DNA from: Pedobacter sp. PACM 27299 | GTDB taxonomy: Bacteria; Bacteroidota; Bacteroidia; Sphingobacteriales; Sphingobacteriaceae | Assembly (NCBI RefSeq): GCF_001412655.1 | Contig: NZ_CP012996.1 | Location: forward strand, 2,294,001 to 2,358,000 | Length of the DNA stretch: 64,000 bases | Reading direction: 5' to 3' | Shown: positions 18,648 through 27,635 of the stretch, one piece after another | Layout: each line of letters starts with the position of its first letter | Numbering within the stretch: the first letter of the stretch is position 1 | The notes under the pieces: generated by a model | What the model saw: the letters and a program-made list of their open reading frames with translations, nothing else | The model's database searches: none | What the model was told of the DNA's origin: nothing | Made by a program: the position numbers and the translations under genes

Positions 18648-20933
18648 ATGAAGAAAATCATACAGATAGCCAGACTGGAACTCAGCCTGCTATTTTATTC
18701 CCCAATTGCATGGTTGCTGATGATCATACTCTTTGTACAGATGAGTGTCGATTTTACAGCAGCGCTCCCTCCTTTAGAAAAAGGAGGTAACTTCTCTTTT
18801 TTAACCAGGGATCTCTTTACGAATCCTAACGCGCTGGGACTGCTGAGCCGGATTTTAGATAGTTTATACCTGTACATCCCATTGATCACCATGGGCATCA
18901 TCAGCAGGGAAATCAGTTCTGGCAGTATCAAACTGCTCTATTCTTCTCCGGTAAAACTGAGCCAGGTGGTATATGGGAAGTTTGCAGCGATGCTGGTTTA
19001 TAACCTGGTCATTATAGGCGTAATGACCTTGTTCGTACTGGCTGGGATTACATTTATCCCTGCTTTTGACTATCCGCATATCCTGGTTGCTTTGTTTGCT
19101 GCATTTTTATTGCTCACTGCTTATGCCGCTATCGGGATTTTTGTATCGAGTTTAACCACTTACCAGGCCGTTGCAGCGATCAGTACTTTTGTACTGCTTG
19201 CCTTTATGAACTATATTGGAAAGGTAGGGCAGGAGTACGATGTGATCAGGGATTTAACGCATAGTCTTTCCATGCCGACTCGTGCAGCACGCATGATGGC
19301 CGGCCTGCTGAATAGCAGGGATGTGATTTATTATTTTGCAATTACTGGAATGTTCCTTGCTTTTACCATCACCAAGCTGAAGCTGGAAAGGAAATCAACA
19401 TCAGTTTTGCAGCAGGTATTCAGGTATACAGGGATTGTTGTGATTGGGTTAGCCATTACCTATGTCAGTTCAAGGCAGCCGATGATTGCGTATTATGATG
19501 CTACCGGGACTAAGGTGAATACCATTACCCGCGCCAGTCAGGAGATCTTGAAAAAGATGGGTGATGAGCCTGTTGAGCTGACTACTTACATCAATGGAAT
19601 GGATGGCTCTTACTGGGAGATTACTCCAGCAAAACGCATTTCAAATATTTCCCGCTGGGAGCCTTATTTACGGTTTAAACCCAACTTAAAGTTGAAATGG
19701 GTTTATTATTATGATAGCATTCCCGGGATGACTGCCTCGCTCAAAGAGTACAATAAGACTTTTGATGAAGCCGTTGTACAACTGGCAAAAATGCAGAAAT
19801 TAAATCTTCGGGATTTTAAGAGGCCGGAACAAATCAAGAAAGAAATAGACCTGGCAGGTGAAAATGCGCGTGCCGTGATGCAGTTGAAATATAAAGGTAA
19901 GACTACTTTTCTGCGTACCTTCCCTGATCCTCAATTCTGGCCAAATGAAGAAGAAACTGGTGCCGCATTAAAGAGGCTGATACAACCTATTCCCAAGATC
20001 GTTTTTGCAACTGATGGTTATCAGCGCAGTATTGATAAGTTAGGCGACAGGGATTATCAGATGCTCATTAACGATAAGCTGAATAGATCTTCCATGATCA
20101 ATCAGGGCTTTGATATAGATACCGTTGCGTTAGAAAAGTCAGCCATTCCTGCCGATATTGCTGCTTTGGTGATTGCGGATCCGAAAGTGACCTTTAGTGC
20201 TGCAGCAAAGGCTAGACTTCAACAATATATTGCCGCGGGAGGCAACCTGATGATCGTTGGCGAGCCAGGTAAACAGCAGGTGATCAATCCGCTGCTGGAA
20301 TCCCTTGGTGTTAAAATGGGGAACGGAATGCTTGTTCAGCACAGCAAAGATTTTTCGTATGATCTGGTGACGCCTGCATTAGCGCCAGGATCTGTGGCCA
20401 TGGATCCGAAACTACAGCACTTTTTTCAGCAAAGAGCCATTGTAGCCATGCCGAGTGCCGGTACTTTAAGCTACGAAGAAGGCGGGGCTTTTGCGATTCA
20501 TCCTTTATTGATGACCGATGCGCAAAGCAGCTGGGTCAAAAAGGGAAAGTTTGTGCTGGATTCTGCCGCCTTAACCGTTGATTCGAAATCAGGAGATGAA
20601 CAGGGCTCCTTTCCAACGGCATTAATGCTGACCAGACAGGTAAGCAGTAAAGAACAGCGCATCATCGTCGCCGCAGATGCGGATTTTTTCAGTAATGCAG
20701 AGGCAGGAAGACGCAACCTTGGAACGTTGAACAGCTATTTTGCCACGAGAATATTCAGCTGGTTCAGCTATGGGGAATTTCCTGTGGATGCAAGCCGTCC
20801 TTTTCCTAAAGATAACAGCACCACACTCACCAAAGGCAGTGTAAAAACAATGCAGGTATTGTATTATGGTATTATCCCAGGAATCATGTTCCTCTCCGGG
20901 ATGATGATTTTAATCCGAAGAAAACGTAAATAA
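18648..20933 (+). CDS. ABC-2 permease fused to GldG-like domain, copy 2
   Basis: The 761-residue paralogue of the protein at 10949 has the same order: an ABC-2 permease with about six helices (~1-255), a GldG-like extracytoplasmic domain (~290-720), a final helix and an RRKRK tail. The first ~25 codons are almost identical between copies (both begin MKKIIQIARLELSLLFYSPI). The copies diverge in the first extracytoplasmic loop (here PPLEKGGNFSFLTRD) and carry a longer insert near residue 370 here. Starting 10 bases after the M16 stop, it belongs to the same operon and could pair with copy 1 around the single ATPase. Confidence 0.85.
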   Translation: MKKIIQIARLELSLLFYSPIAWLLMIILFVQMSVDFTAALPPLEKGGNFSFLTRDLFTNPNALGLLSRILDSLYLYIPLITMGIISREISSGSIKLLYSSPVKLSQVVYGKFAAMLVYNLVIIGVMTLFVLAGITFIPAFDYPHILVALFAAFLLLTAYAAIGIFVSSLTTYQAVAAISTFVLLAFMNYIGKVGQEYDVIRDLTHSLSMPTRAARMMAGLLNSRDVIYYFAITGMFLAFTITKLKLERKSTSVLQQVFRYTGIVVIGLAITYVSSRQPMIAYYDATGTKVNTITRASQEILKKMGDEPVELTTYINGMDGSYWEITPAKRISNISRWEPYLRFKPNLKLKWVYYYDSIPGMTASLKEYNKTFDEAVVQLAKMQKLNLRDFKRPEQIKKEIDLAGENARAVMQLKYKGKTTFLRTFPDPQFWPNEEETGAALKRLIQPIPKIVFATDGYQRSIDKLGDRDYQMLINDKLNRSSMINQGFDIDTVALEKSAIPADIAALVIADPKVTFSAAAKARLQQYIAAGGNLMIVGEPGKQQVINPLLESLGVKMGNGMLVQHSKDFSYDLVTPALAPGSVAMDPKLQHFFQQRAIVAMPSAGTLSYEEGGAFAIHPLLMTDAQSSWVKKGKFVLDSAALTVDSKSGDEQGSFPTALMLTRQVSSKEQRIIVAADADFFSNAEAGRRNLGTLNSYFATRIFSWFSYGEFPVDASRPFPKDNSTTLTKGSVKTMQVLYYGIIPGIMFLSGMMILIRRKRK

Positions 20934-20934
20934 T

Positions 20935-21714
20935 ATGGACCATTTTTTAGAAAGTTTCAGCGTAGCATTTCTACTCACTATAGCCCGTTATTTTGTCATT
21001 GCAGGTATCTTTTTTTTAGTTTTTTACCTGCTCTTTCCTAAAAGCCTGCTGCGAAATAAAATTCAAAGCAGGCTGGCCGGCAAGCTCGATTTTATACGGG
21101 AAATTCTGCACTCTTCTGTATCCAGTGCAATGTTGGCTATTACCGCCATTATTGCTTTGTCCGATGGACTGCGGCCTTACACTTTAGTTTATACCGATAT
21201 TTATGAATATCCACTGATTTGGGTTCCGGTTAGCCTGTTGCTAAGCCTGCTCGTGCATGACGCTTATTTCTACTGGATGCACCGGATCCTGCACCATAAA
21301 AGTTTGTTTAAGCTGACGCATCTGGTGCACCACAAGAGTACCAACCCTTCTCCCTGGACTTCCTATTCTTTTCATTTTCTGGAAGCAATAGCAGAAGGAG
21401 GGGTGATGATTGTACTGGTTTTTGTGATGCCATTACATCCTTTAACCCTCGGATTGTTTGCCCTTTCCTCTTTTGTGATCAATGTATATGGCCATCTGGG
21501 CTACGAAATTATGCCGAAAGGATTCCGAAACTCCTTCCTGTTCGAGATCGTCAATACTTCCACCTTCCATAATTTCCACCATTTGAAATTTAAAGGTAAT
21601 TACGGACTGTACTTAAGGGTATGGGATCGATGGATGAAGACAGAGCATCCAGATTATGTGAAGGAATACGACAGGATTCAACAGCAGCGTTTTGGAGAAT
21701 CCAGGCCGCAATGA
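20935..21714 (+). CDS. fatty acid hydroxylase / sterol desaturase family membrane protein
   Basis: The 259-residue integral membrane protein has the histidine boxes of the di-iron hydroxylase superfamily: HDAYFYWMH (108-116), HH (120-121), HLVHH (129-133) and FHNFHH (~210). About four membrane helices surround them. The family hydroxylates or desaturates lipids, sterols or carotenoids at the membrane. It begins 1 base after the permease stop and is the last gene of the long operon, ahead of a terminator. Its link to the transport and protease genes is unclear; it might modify a membrane lipid or a lipidated product. Confidence 0.88.
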   Translation: MDHFLESFSVAFLLTIARYFVIAGIFFLVFYLLFPKSLLRNKIQSRLAGKLDFIREILHSSVSSAMLAITAIIALSDGLRPYTLVYTDIYEYPLIWVPVSLLLSLLVHDAYFYWMHRILHHKSLFKLTHLVHHKSTNPSPWTSYSFHFLEAIAEGGVMIVLVFVMPLHPLTLGLFALSSFVINVYGHLGYEIMPKGFRNSFLFEIVNTSTFHNFHHLKFKGNYGLYLRVWDRWMKTEHPDYVKEYDRIQQQRFGESRPQ

Positions 21715-21778
21715 TCATTTACTGATAATTACCCCTGAATGATGTTTACCTCCCCCTTAAATATCATCAATTGTACCG

Positions 21779-21813
21779 ACCGGGATTGATTTTTCAATCT
21801 CGGTTTTTTATGT
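21779..21813 (+). terminator. intrinsic terminator closing the first long operon
   Basis: An 11-bp stem ACCGGGATTGA / TCAATCTCGGT (one G-T wobble) with a short T-rich loop is followed by TTTTTTATG. Its sequence is nearly that of the terminator at 2698. Confidence 0.85.
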
Positions 21814-21963
21814 TCATCCCAAACTTCAGCATCCTCCATCATCAGGCGAATATCCTGCAAATGAGTAAAATTAAAGCATTTAGCAGGGAATAAAAAACGC
21901 CTGTTTTTTCTTACATCTGCGGAAAATATATTATTATTGTTACAAAAAAATGTAGGGGGATTT

Positions 21964-22524
21964 ATGAGTCAGTCATTAGTGTTAAGCGATGATGAACTTC
22001 TGACAGCATTTCAGTCAGGAGATCAGCAAGCTTATAGGCAAATATACGACCGCTACTGGCAGTTATTGTACCGTCATTCCTGTCACATGATGAAAAATGA
22101 TGAGGAAGCAAAAGATGTGGTACAGGAGGTTTTTACTACACTATGGACTAAGAAATCAGAGATCAAGCCCCCTGTAGCAGGTTTCTTGTATACTGCCTGC
22201 AGAAATAGGATTCTCAACCAATTGAAACACCTTAAAATAGAAGCCAAGTATGCCGAGCAACGTAAGATTGTGCTGGAAAATCCTGAAGTGACTTTGCCGG
22301 ACGAACTCGTGATTGAACGCGATTTCGAAAGGCTGATCGAAGCGAGCATTAAAAGCCTCCCGCCAAAAATGCGACAGATATTTGAGCTGAGCAGAAAAGA
22401 ATTCAAAACACACCGCGAAATTTCTGAAGAACTCAATATTTCTTCTTTAACTGTTAAACGTCAGGTTAGCAATGCTTTGAGTATCCTTAAGAATAAACTT
22501 CATATTTTTTTAACATTTCTTTAA
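21964..22524 (+). CDS. ECF sigma-70 factor, FecI-like, locus 2
   Basis: From ATG 21964 the protein is 186 residues and starts MSQSLVLSDDELLTAFQSGD. ECF region 2 (DVVQEVFTTLWTKKS, residues ~45-75) and the region 4 helix-turn-helix (HREISEELNISSLTVKRQVSNAL) are plain. A TTG start at 21937 is possible on paper, but a -7-like TATTATTG (21932-21939) overlaps it, so the shorter form is preferred. A FecR gene follows after 68 bases, then susC and susD. It is clearly a paralogue of the sigma factors at 2925 and 47643. Confidence 0.92.
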   Translation: MSQSLVLSDDELLTAFQSGDQQAYRQIYDRYWQLLYRHSCHMMKNDEEAKDVVQEVFTTLWTKKSEIKPPVAGFLYTACRNRILNQLKHLKIEAKYAEQRKIVLENPEVTLPDELVIERDFERLIEASIKSLPPKMRQIFELSRKEFKTHREISEELNISSLTVKRQVSNALSILKNKLHIFLTFL

Positions 22525-22592
22525 TTTTCATCTACATCCTCGGCCATCCTGAGTTGTTATACCAATAACCAACGCTAGATAACTGCTGACCG

Positions 22593-23738
22593 ATGGACCA
22601 ATCAGATAAAAAACAAGAAGAACTGCTTAAAAAATACCAGCAAGGCACCTGTAGCCCTGAAGAGATTGCTGCGGTTCATTATTTGTATAATTTAGCTGCA
22701 GCTTCTGCAGCTTCTGCAGCGGATGATTCGGTTGCAGAGATGGATCAGGGAATTGGAGAGGAAATCTGGAACAGGCTTCCGGCTGGCAGAAAAAATTATA
22801 AACTGCATCTATTCAGAAGATTGTCTTCGGCTGCCGCAGTGATACTGATGATTGGCGCGGGCTATTTTTGGTTCAGCAGCAAATCGAAGGAGGAAAAAGA
22901 GCAACAGGCCTATCATGACATCAGTCCGGGGAAAAATGCAGCAACGCTTACGTTGGCCAATGGCAAAAAGATCGTACTCAGCAGTGATGTGAAAGGCGAA
23001 CTGGCCACTGAGGCTGGGGTAAGTATTACAAAAACTGCCGATGGACAACTGATCTATGAATTAAAAGATCAGCAAAATGGAGATCCGAAAGCGGTCAACA
23101 AACTTGTTACTGCCAATGGTGAATCTTACCAGCTGCGTTTACCTGATGGCACCATGGTTTGGCTGAATGCGGCTTCTTCTATCACTTATCCGGTATCTTT
23201 TTCTAATACAGTATTGCGTGAAGTTGAACTGGCGGGAGAGGCTTATTTTGAAGTCGTTAAAGACAAGAAACGTCCCTTTGTAGTCAGTACAAATCATCAG
23301 CAGATCCGTGTTTTAGGGACTGAATTTAATGTAAATGCTTACCCTGATGAGCCTGAGCAAAGGACAACTTTGCTGGAAGGCAGTATAAAATTAAGCATGG
23401 AAGATGGTGCCCTTGCCCGGGTATTAAAACCAGGTGAGCAAGCCGTTTCTGCAGGAAAACAGCTTCAGGTATCTACAGTAGATGTAGACCAGGCGGTGGA
23501 TTGGAAGAATGGTGATTTTATATTCCAGTCGGAACCTTTAATCTCCTTAATGAGACGTGTTTCCAGGTGGTATAACGTGCAGGTAGTTTATGCGAGCGGT
23601 GTAGACAAGGAAGGCACATTTACCGGAAAAGTATCCAGAAGTAAAAACATTTCTGTATTGCTGAAAGCATTGCAGTCGGGCGGACTAAAATTTGACGTCC
23701 TTGGCAATAAGATCATAGTAAAAAATCAATCTACATAA
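22593..23738 (+). CDS. FecR-type anti-sigma factor, locus 2
   Basis: The 381-residue protein has an N-terminal cytoplasmic part with a low-complexity alanine/serine stretch (AAASAASAA, residues ~35-43) encoded by a short GCAGCTTCT DNA repeat. A membrane helix follows at ~78-94 (SAAAVILMIGAGYFWF). The periplasmic FecR core is seen as LPDGTMVWLNAASS and GEAYFEVVKD, and the C-terminal DUF4974 domain starts near DFIFQSEPLISLMRRVSRWY. It should hold the locus 2 sigma factor and receive the signal from the STN domain of the SusC at 23973. Confidence 0.92.
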   Translation: MDQSDKKQEELLKKYQQGTCSPEEIAAVHYLYNLAAASAASAADDSVAEMDQGIGEEIWNRLPAGRKNYKLHLFRRLSSAAAVILMIGAGYFWFSSKSKEEKEQQAYHDISPGKNAATLTLANGKKIVLSSDVKGELATEAGVSITKTADGQLIYELKDQQNGDPKAVNKLVTANGESYQLRLPDGTMVWLNAASSITYPVSFSNTVLREVELAGEAYFEVVKDKKRPFVVSTNHQQIRVLGTEFNVNAYPDEPEQRTTLLEGSIKLSMEDGALARVLKPGEQAVSAGKQLQVSTVDVDQAVDWKNGDFIFQSEPLISLMRRVSRWYNVQVVYASGVDKEGTFTGKVSRSKNISVLLKALQSGGLKFDVLGNKIIVKNQST

Positions 23739-23761
23739 ATTCAACTTAACCAACCAAACAA

Positions 23762-23791
23762 ATGAAAAAAAACTACAAACAAGATCCCTAA
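23762..23791 (+). CDS. nine-codon leader ORF between fecR and susC, locus 2
   Basis: ATG at 23762 encodes MKKNYKQDP and then TAA. It has the same length, MKK start and DP-stop end as the ORF at 4800, and a similar AACCAACCAAACAA leader. The -1 frame stays open from 23788 for 34 more codons to a stop at 23890-23892, with a protein-like composition (ESVPPLPAGVSAYLLAPG). It is either a leader peptide or a frameshifted remnant of a 43-residue ORF. Confidence 0.35.
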   Translation: MKKNYKQDP

Positions 23792-23816
23792 GTCTGGAAG
23801 ATATAAGTAAAATGAT

Positions 23817-23882
23817 GGCCGAAAGTGTACCACCACTTCCGGCCGGTGTTTCAGCTTATCTACTAGCCCCCGGAAAACCGGG
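23817..23882 (+). promoter_or_regulatory. two RNA hairpins in the fecR-susC gap, locus 2
   Basis: The first hairpin is GGCCGAAAGTG / CACTTCCGGCC with a 6-base loop and one mismatch (23817-23844). The second is CCCGG-AAAA-CCGGG (23869-23882). Neither has a T run. Their position matches the hairpins at 4850 and 49666 in the other two sets. Confidence 0.45.
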
Positions 23883-23972
23883 TAATTCATAACAATTATT
23901 AATGAACTGATGTAGGTTGCCCTGAAACTTTTGAGGTGCAGGCAACTAACTGATTAAACACGATGTAAATAT

Positions 23973-26900
23973 ATGATATTTTACACCAAAAGCCTATGCA
24001 GGCAAGGGACTGCTATTGCCAAAATTTCACTGCGGATGAATCCTGTTTTTAGCAGGCTCAGTGCGGTAAATCAAAATAAATGGATCATGAGAATTAAACT
24101 GATGGTCGTCTTGTTAACTTCTGCTATTCTACAGGTAAGTGCGAGTACTTATGGGCAGAATGTGACGCTTAAACACGAGCGGGTGAAGTTGGCGGCGGTA
24201 TTGAACGAGATTAGAAAACAGAGCGGCGTTGATTTCGTGTATAGCGATAAAATCATCGCCTTGTCTAAACCAGTGAGCATCAATGTAGAAAATGTGAGTC
24301 TTGAAGCGGCGCTGGAAGAGTGTTTTAGAAACCAGCCGGTTACCTTCACGATTGACCATAAGATGGTGACGATCATCAAGCGGCCAGCTGCTGTGCTGCG
24401 GATGGATCAGTTGATTATCGCGAGATTAAGCGGCGTAGTAAAAGATACTGATGGAAATCCTTTACCAGGCGCTTCGATTGCCATCAAAGGGACTACTAAG
24501 CACGTTATTACAGATGCAGAGGGTAGATTTGTATTGGATGGGGCACAGAAAGGCGATATTATTGTGGTTACCTATGTAGGTTTCGTTTCGCAGGAAGTAG
24601 TTTGGAATGGCGAGGGACAGTTGAATGTGAAACTCGCTAGCCAGGAGCAAGGGCTGGATGATGTGATTGTGGTAGCTTATGGCACTGCAAAAAAATCAAC
24701 CTTCACAGGATCTGTTGCGGTGATCAGCGGAGAGAAACTGGCAAAAGTTCCAGGTTCTAGTTTTACGGAATCTTTACAGGGAATGGGAAGCGGTGTCAAT
24801 GTAGTGAATAACGAAGGTAATCCTGGAGGAAATACCCGTATTCAGATCCGCGGGATCAGCTCTATGAGCGGTGCATCTAAACCATTATATGTACTGGATG
24901 GTATGCCTTACGATGGAGAATTGAATTCCATTTCACCGAGTGATATCGAGTCGATCTCTGTATTAAAAGATGCTGCGGCCTCCTCACTTTACGGTTCACG
25001 TGCCTCTGATGGGGTCGTGATGATCACCACAAAAAAAGGAAAATCAGACATTCCAAAAATCAATTTCCGCTCTGCCTGGGGAACCTCAGACAATGCGATT
25101 GGAAATCCGGTGAAGGCAGATCCAGCACAGCAATTGCTGTATACCTGGGAAGGAATGTACAACGATCAGTTTTATAAATACGGAATGACGAAGGCTGATG
25201 CTGGAAACTGGGCATCGAACAATGTACTGGGTAAAATCTTAAAAGCAGTGACCAATTCTGCCGGACAATCAAGCTATGTATCTCCTTTTAAGCACATCAA
25301 TGAAAACTATGTACTGCATGATGGCAATGGAAATCCATACCTGAACCCTAACCTGCAAATGGTATGGGATCCTTCAGATTATGATGTGAATGGGGCAGTA
25401 TATTCCCGTAAACTGCGTCAGGATTATGGTCTTGATGTGAGTGGAGCCAGCAGCAATGGGAAGACAAATTACCTGATTTCAGGTTCTTACCTTGATGATA
25501 AAGGTTATGCGAGCAACCAGTATTTCAAACGCTACACCTTTAGAACAAATGTGACCACACAGGCGACAGACTGGTTGCAGCTGGGTGGAAGTATCGCTTA
25601 CAGCAGTTCAAGACAGAATACTTCGGGTTCGATGCGTGCGCAGATTTTCACGACTACCATGTCTTCACCATGGTTGAGAAATATTGACAATACCGATTGG
25701 GTGTATTCTGAGAAAACCGGTAAAAGAATGTTCGATTATGGTTCTTATGTCAATAACTTCTTCGGTATCCACCCAATGAACAATGGCGGTGATTATTGGA
25801 ACAATCCAAATGATGAAGATTTCAATAACAATCAGGCTAGCCTGGTTTCCACCCGCTTTTTTGCAAATGTTAAACTTCCTTTTGACCTGAATTTTAAATC
25901 CAGTTTAGGGATCGACAATAGCAGTACCAAGTACTTTTTATATGGTTCTGCCGTTCATGGCTCGGGACAGATGGCGCCTTATGGACTAACCGTACTCACC
26001 TCTGGTGGTAATGCAACCAGAAGCAATGCTGACATTACTTCTTTAACCTGGAATAACATATTGACTTGGAATAAAAAGTTTGGCGATCATAGTTTCAGCG
26101 CTTTAGCCGGACAGGAATTGTACAATTACAATTACTTATACAACACTGCTTATGGAGAGGGGATCATGCAGATTGGTCAGTATGAGCTGAGCTCCACCAC
26201 TAGAAACTGGAGTAATGGTTCTCAAAAAGACCGTTATGGATTATTTTCATTCCTTGGTAAGGTAGATTATGACTTCCAGAACAAATATTACCTATCGTCC
26301 TCTATTAGAAGTGATGGTTCATCTCGTTTTCATCCTGACAACCGCTGGGGGTATTTCTACTCGGTAGGTGCTTCATGGAGAATGTCTAATGAAAACTTCA
26401 TTAAGGATACAGAATGGATCAATAACTTATCGCTTCGCGCTAGTTATGGTACCAATGGAAATGATAAATTGACCACCAGAAATGCAGATGGTAGTCCGGG
26501 TTCTGAAACACTGTACGCTTACGAAGGGGTATATGAAGATGATCCTATGTACGGAAACCCTGGATTACGTCCTTCAACCATAGCTACACCAGAACTAAGA
26601 TGGGAGAGCAATAAACTCCTGAATGTAGCCCTTGATTTCAATATCTTTAAAACCATTACCGGTACAGTAGAATATTATACCCGTAATTCATCGGGTTTGT
26701 TGTATCAGAAACCATTGCCACTATCTGCACAAGCAGGTGCTATCATAGGAAAAAACACCAATTTGGGCAATATTCGCAATAGTGGTTTTGAAGTAAGTCT
26801 GGGTGCGGAGCTGATCCGTAGCAAAGATTTCGGCTGGAGAATTGATGCCAATATCTCTACCCTGAAAAATGAAGTAACCTACCTTCCTGGCGGTGCATTT

Positions 26901-27614
26901 ACTTTCGCCAACCGTGCCGCAACTTATAAACTGGAAGAAGGACATTCTGTTTACGACTTCTTTATGGTGAAAAATGCAGGTGTGAATCCTGATAATGGAA
27001 ATATGCGTTACTTGGTTAAGGATGGTGCCGGAGGTTGGAAAACTACCGAGAACTATGCTGAAGTAACCACAGCTGATTATCAATATGGCGGATCGGCATT
27101 GCCTAAAGCTTATGGATCATTTACCAATAGCTTTGATTACGGTGGATTTGACCTGTCGATCATGTTCTACTACTCTCTGGGCGGTAAAATGTTCGATTAT
27201 GGTTATATAGAGCGTACCGCATTGCGTGGTGGAGTAGGTGTGATTCCAGACCTGGTAGCAGACAGGTGGAAAAATCCTGGTGATCAGGCGATGTTCCCAA
27301 AATGGTCTAACGACAATTATGCAGATACGCGCAGGGCTTCAGATTTTTATGTGTTCAACAATAGCTATTTACGTCTGAGGAACTTAACGCTAGGCTTTAC
27401 ATTACCTAAAGAACTCAGTAAAAAACTGGGTATGACCTCTGCCCGTATTTACCTGACTGGAAATAACCTGCTGACTTTCGGATCGGCTAAAAACCGTTAT
27501 TCAGATCCTGAAACAGGAGTATTGGGAAATAATTACAACGGTAATGCGGATACAGATAATGGTGTTCAGGGTTCCAGAAGAATCTATATGGGCGGTATCC
27601 AGGTTTCATTTTAA
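23973..27614 (+). CDS. SusC/RagA-family TonB-dependent transducer with STN domain, locus 2
   Basis: This 1213-residue outer-membrane transducer has a long N-terminal segment, then an export signal (~39-60, MRIKLMVVLLTSAILQVSAS), an STN domain (~65-135), a carboxypeptidase-regulatory-like domain (~150-225, LSGVVKDTDGNPLPGASI), a plug starting after DDVIVVAYGTAKK (~230-350) and a barrel ending YMGGIQVSF. ATG 24036 or 24087 are alternative starts; the first Met is kept because the leader MIFYTKSLCRQGTAIAKISL resembles other SusC leaders. The plug start VVAYG is closest to glycan-type SusC proteins, so its ligand probably differs from those of the other two sets. That is only a hint. Confidence 0.92.
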   Translation: MIFYTKSLCRQGTAIAKISLRMNPVFSRLSAVNQNKWIMRIKLMVVLLTSAILQVSASTYGQNVTLKHERVKLAAVLNEIRKQSGVDFVYSDKIIALSKPVSINVENVSLEAALEECFRNQPVTFTIDHKMVTIIKRPAAVLRMDQLIIARLSGVVKDTDGNPLPGASIAIKGTTKHVITDAEGRFVLDGAQKGDIIVVTYVGFVSQEVVWNGEGQLNVKLASQEQGLDDVIVVAYGTAKKSTFTGSVAVISGEKLAKVPGSSFTESLQGMGSGVNVVNNEGNPGGNTRIQIRGISSMSGASKPLYVLDGMPYDGELNSISPSDIESISVLKDAAASSLYGSRASDGVVMITTKKGKSDIPKINFRSAWGTSDNAIGNPVKADPAQQLLYTWEGMYNDQFYKYGMTKADAGNWASNNVLGKILKAVTNSAGQSSYVSPFKHINENYVLHDGNGNPYLNPNLQMVWDPSDYDVNGAVYSRKLRQDYGLDVSGASSNGKTNYLISGSYLDDKGYASNQYFKRYTFRTNVTTQATDWLQLGGSIAYSSSRQNTSGSMRAQIFTTTMSSPWLRNIDNTDWVYSEKTGKRMFDYGSYVNNFFGIHPMNNGGDYWNNPNDEDFNNNQASLVSTRFFANVKLPFDLNFKSSLGIDNSSTKYFLYGSAVHGSGQMAPYGLTVLTSGGNATRSNADITSLTWNNILTWNKKFGDHSFSALAGQELYNYNYLYNTAYGEGIMQIGQYELSSTTRNWSNGSQKDRYGLFSFLGKVDYDFQNKYYLSSSIRSDGSSRFHPDNRWGYFYSVGASWRMSNENFIKDTEWINNLSLRASYGTNGNDKLTTRNADGSPGSETLYAYEGVYEDDPMYGNPGLRPSTIATPELRWESNKLLNVALDFNIFKTITGTVEYYTRNSSGLLYQKPLPLSAQAGAIIGKNTNLGNIRNSGFEVSLGAELIRSKDFGWRIDANISTLKNEVTYLPGGAFTFANRAATYKLEEGHSVYDFFMVKNAGVNPDNGNMRYLVKDGAGGWKTTENYAEVTTADYQYGGSALPKAYGSFTNSFDYGGFDLSIMFYYSLGGKMFDYGYIERTALRGGVGVIPDLVADRWKNPGDQAMFPKWSNDNYADTRRASDFYVFNNSYLRLRNLTLGFTLPKELSKKLGMTSARIYLTGNNLLTFGSAKNRYSDPETGVLGNNYNGNADTDNGVQGSRRIYMGGIQVSF

Positions 27615-27635
27615 TAACAAATAGATACGACAACG

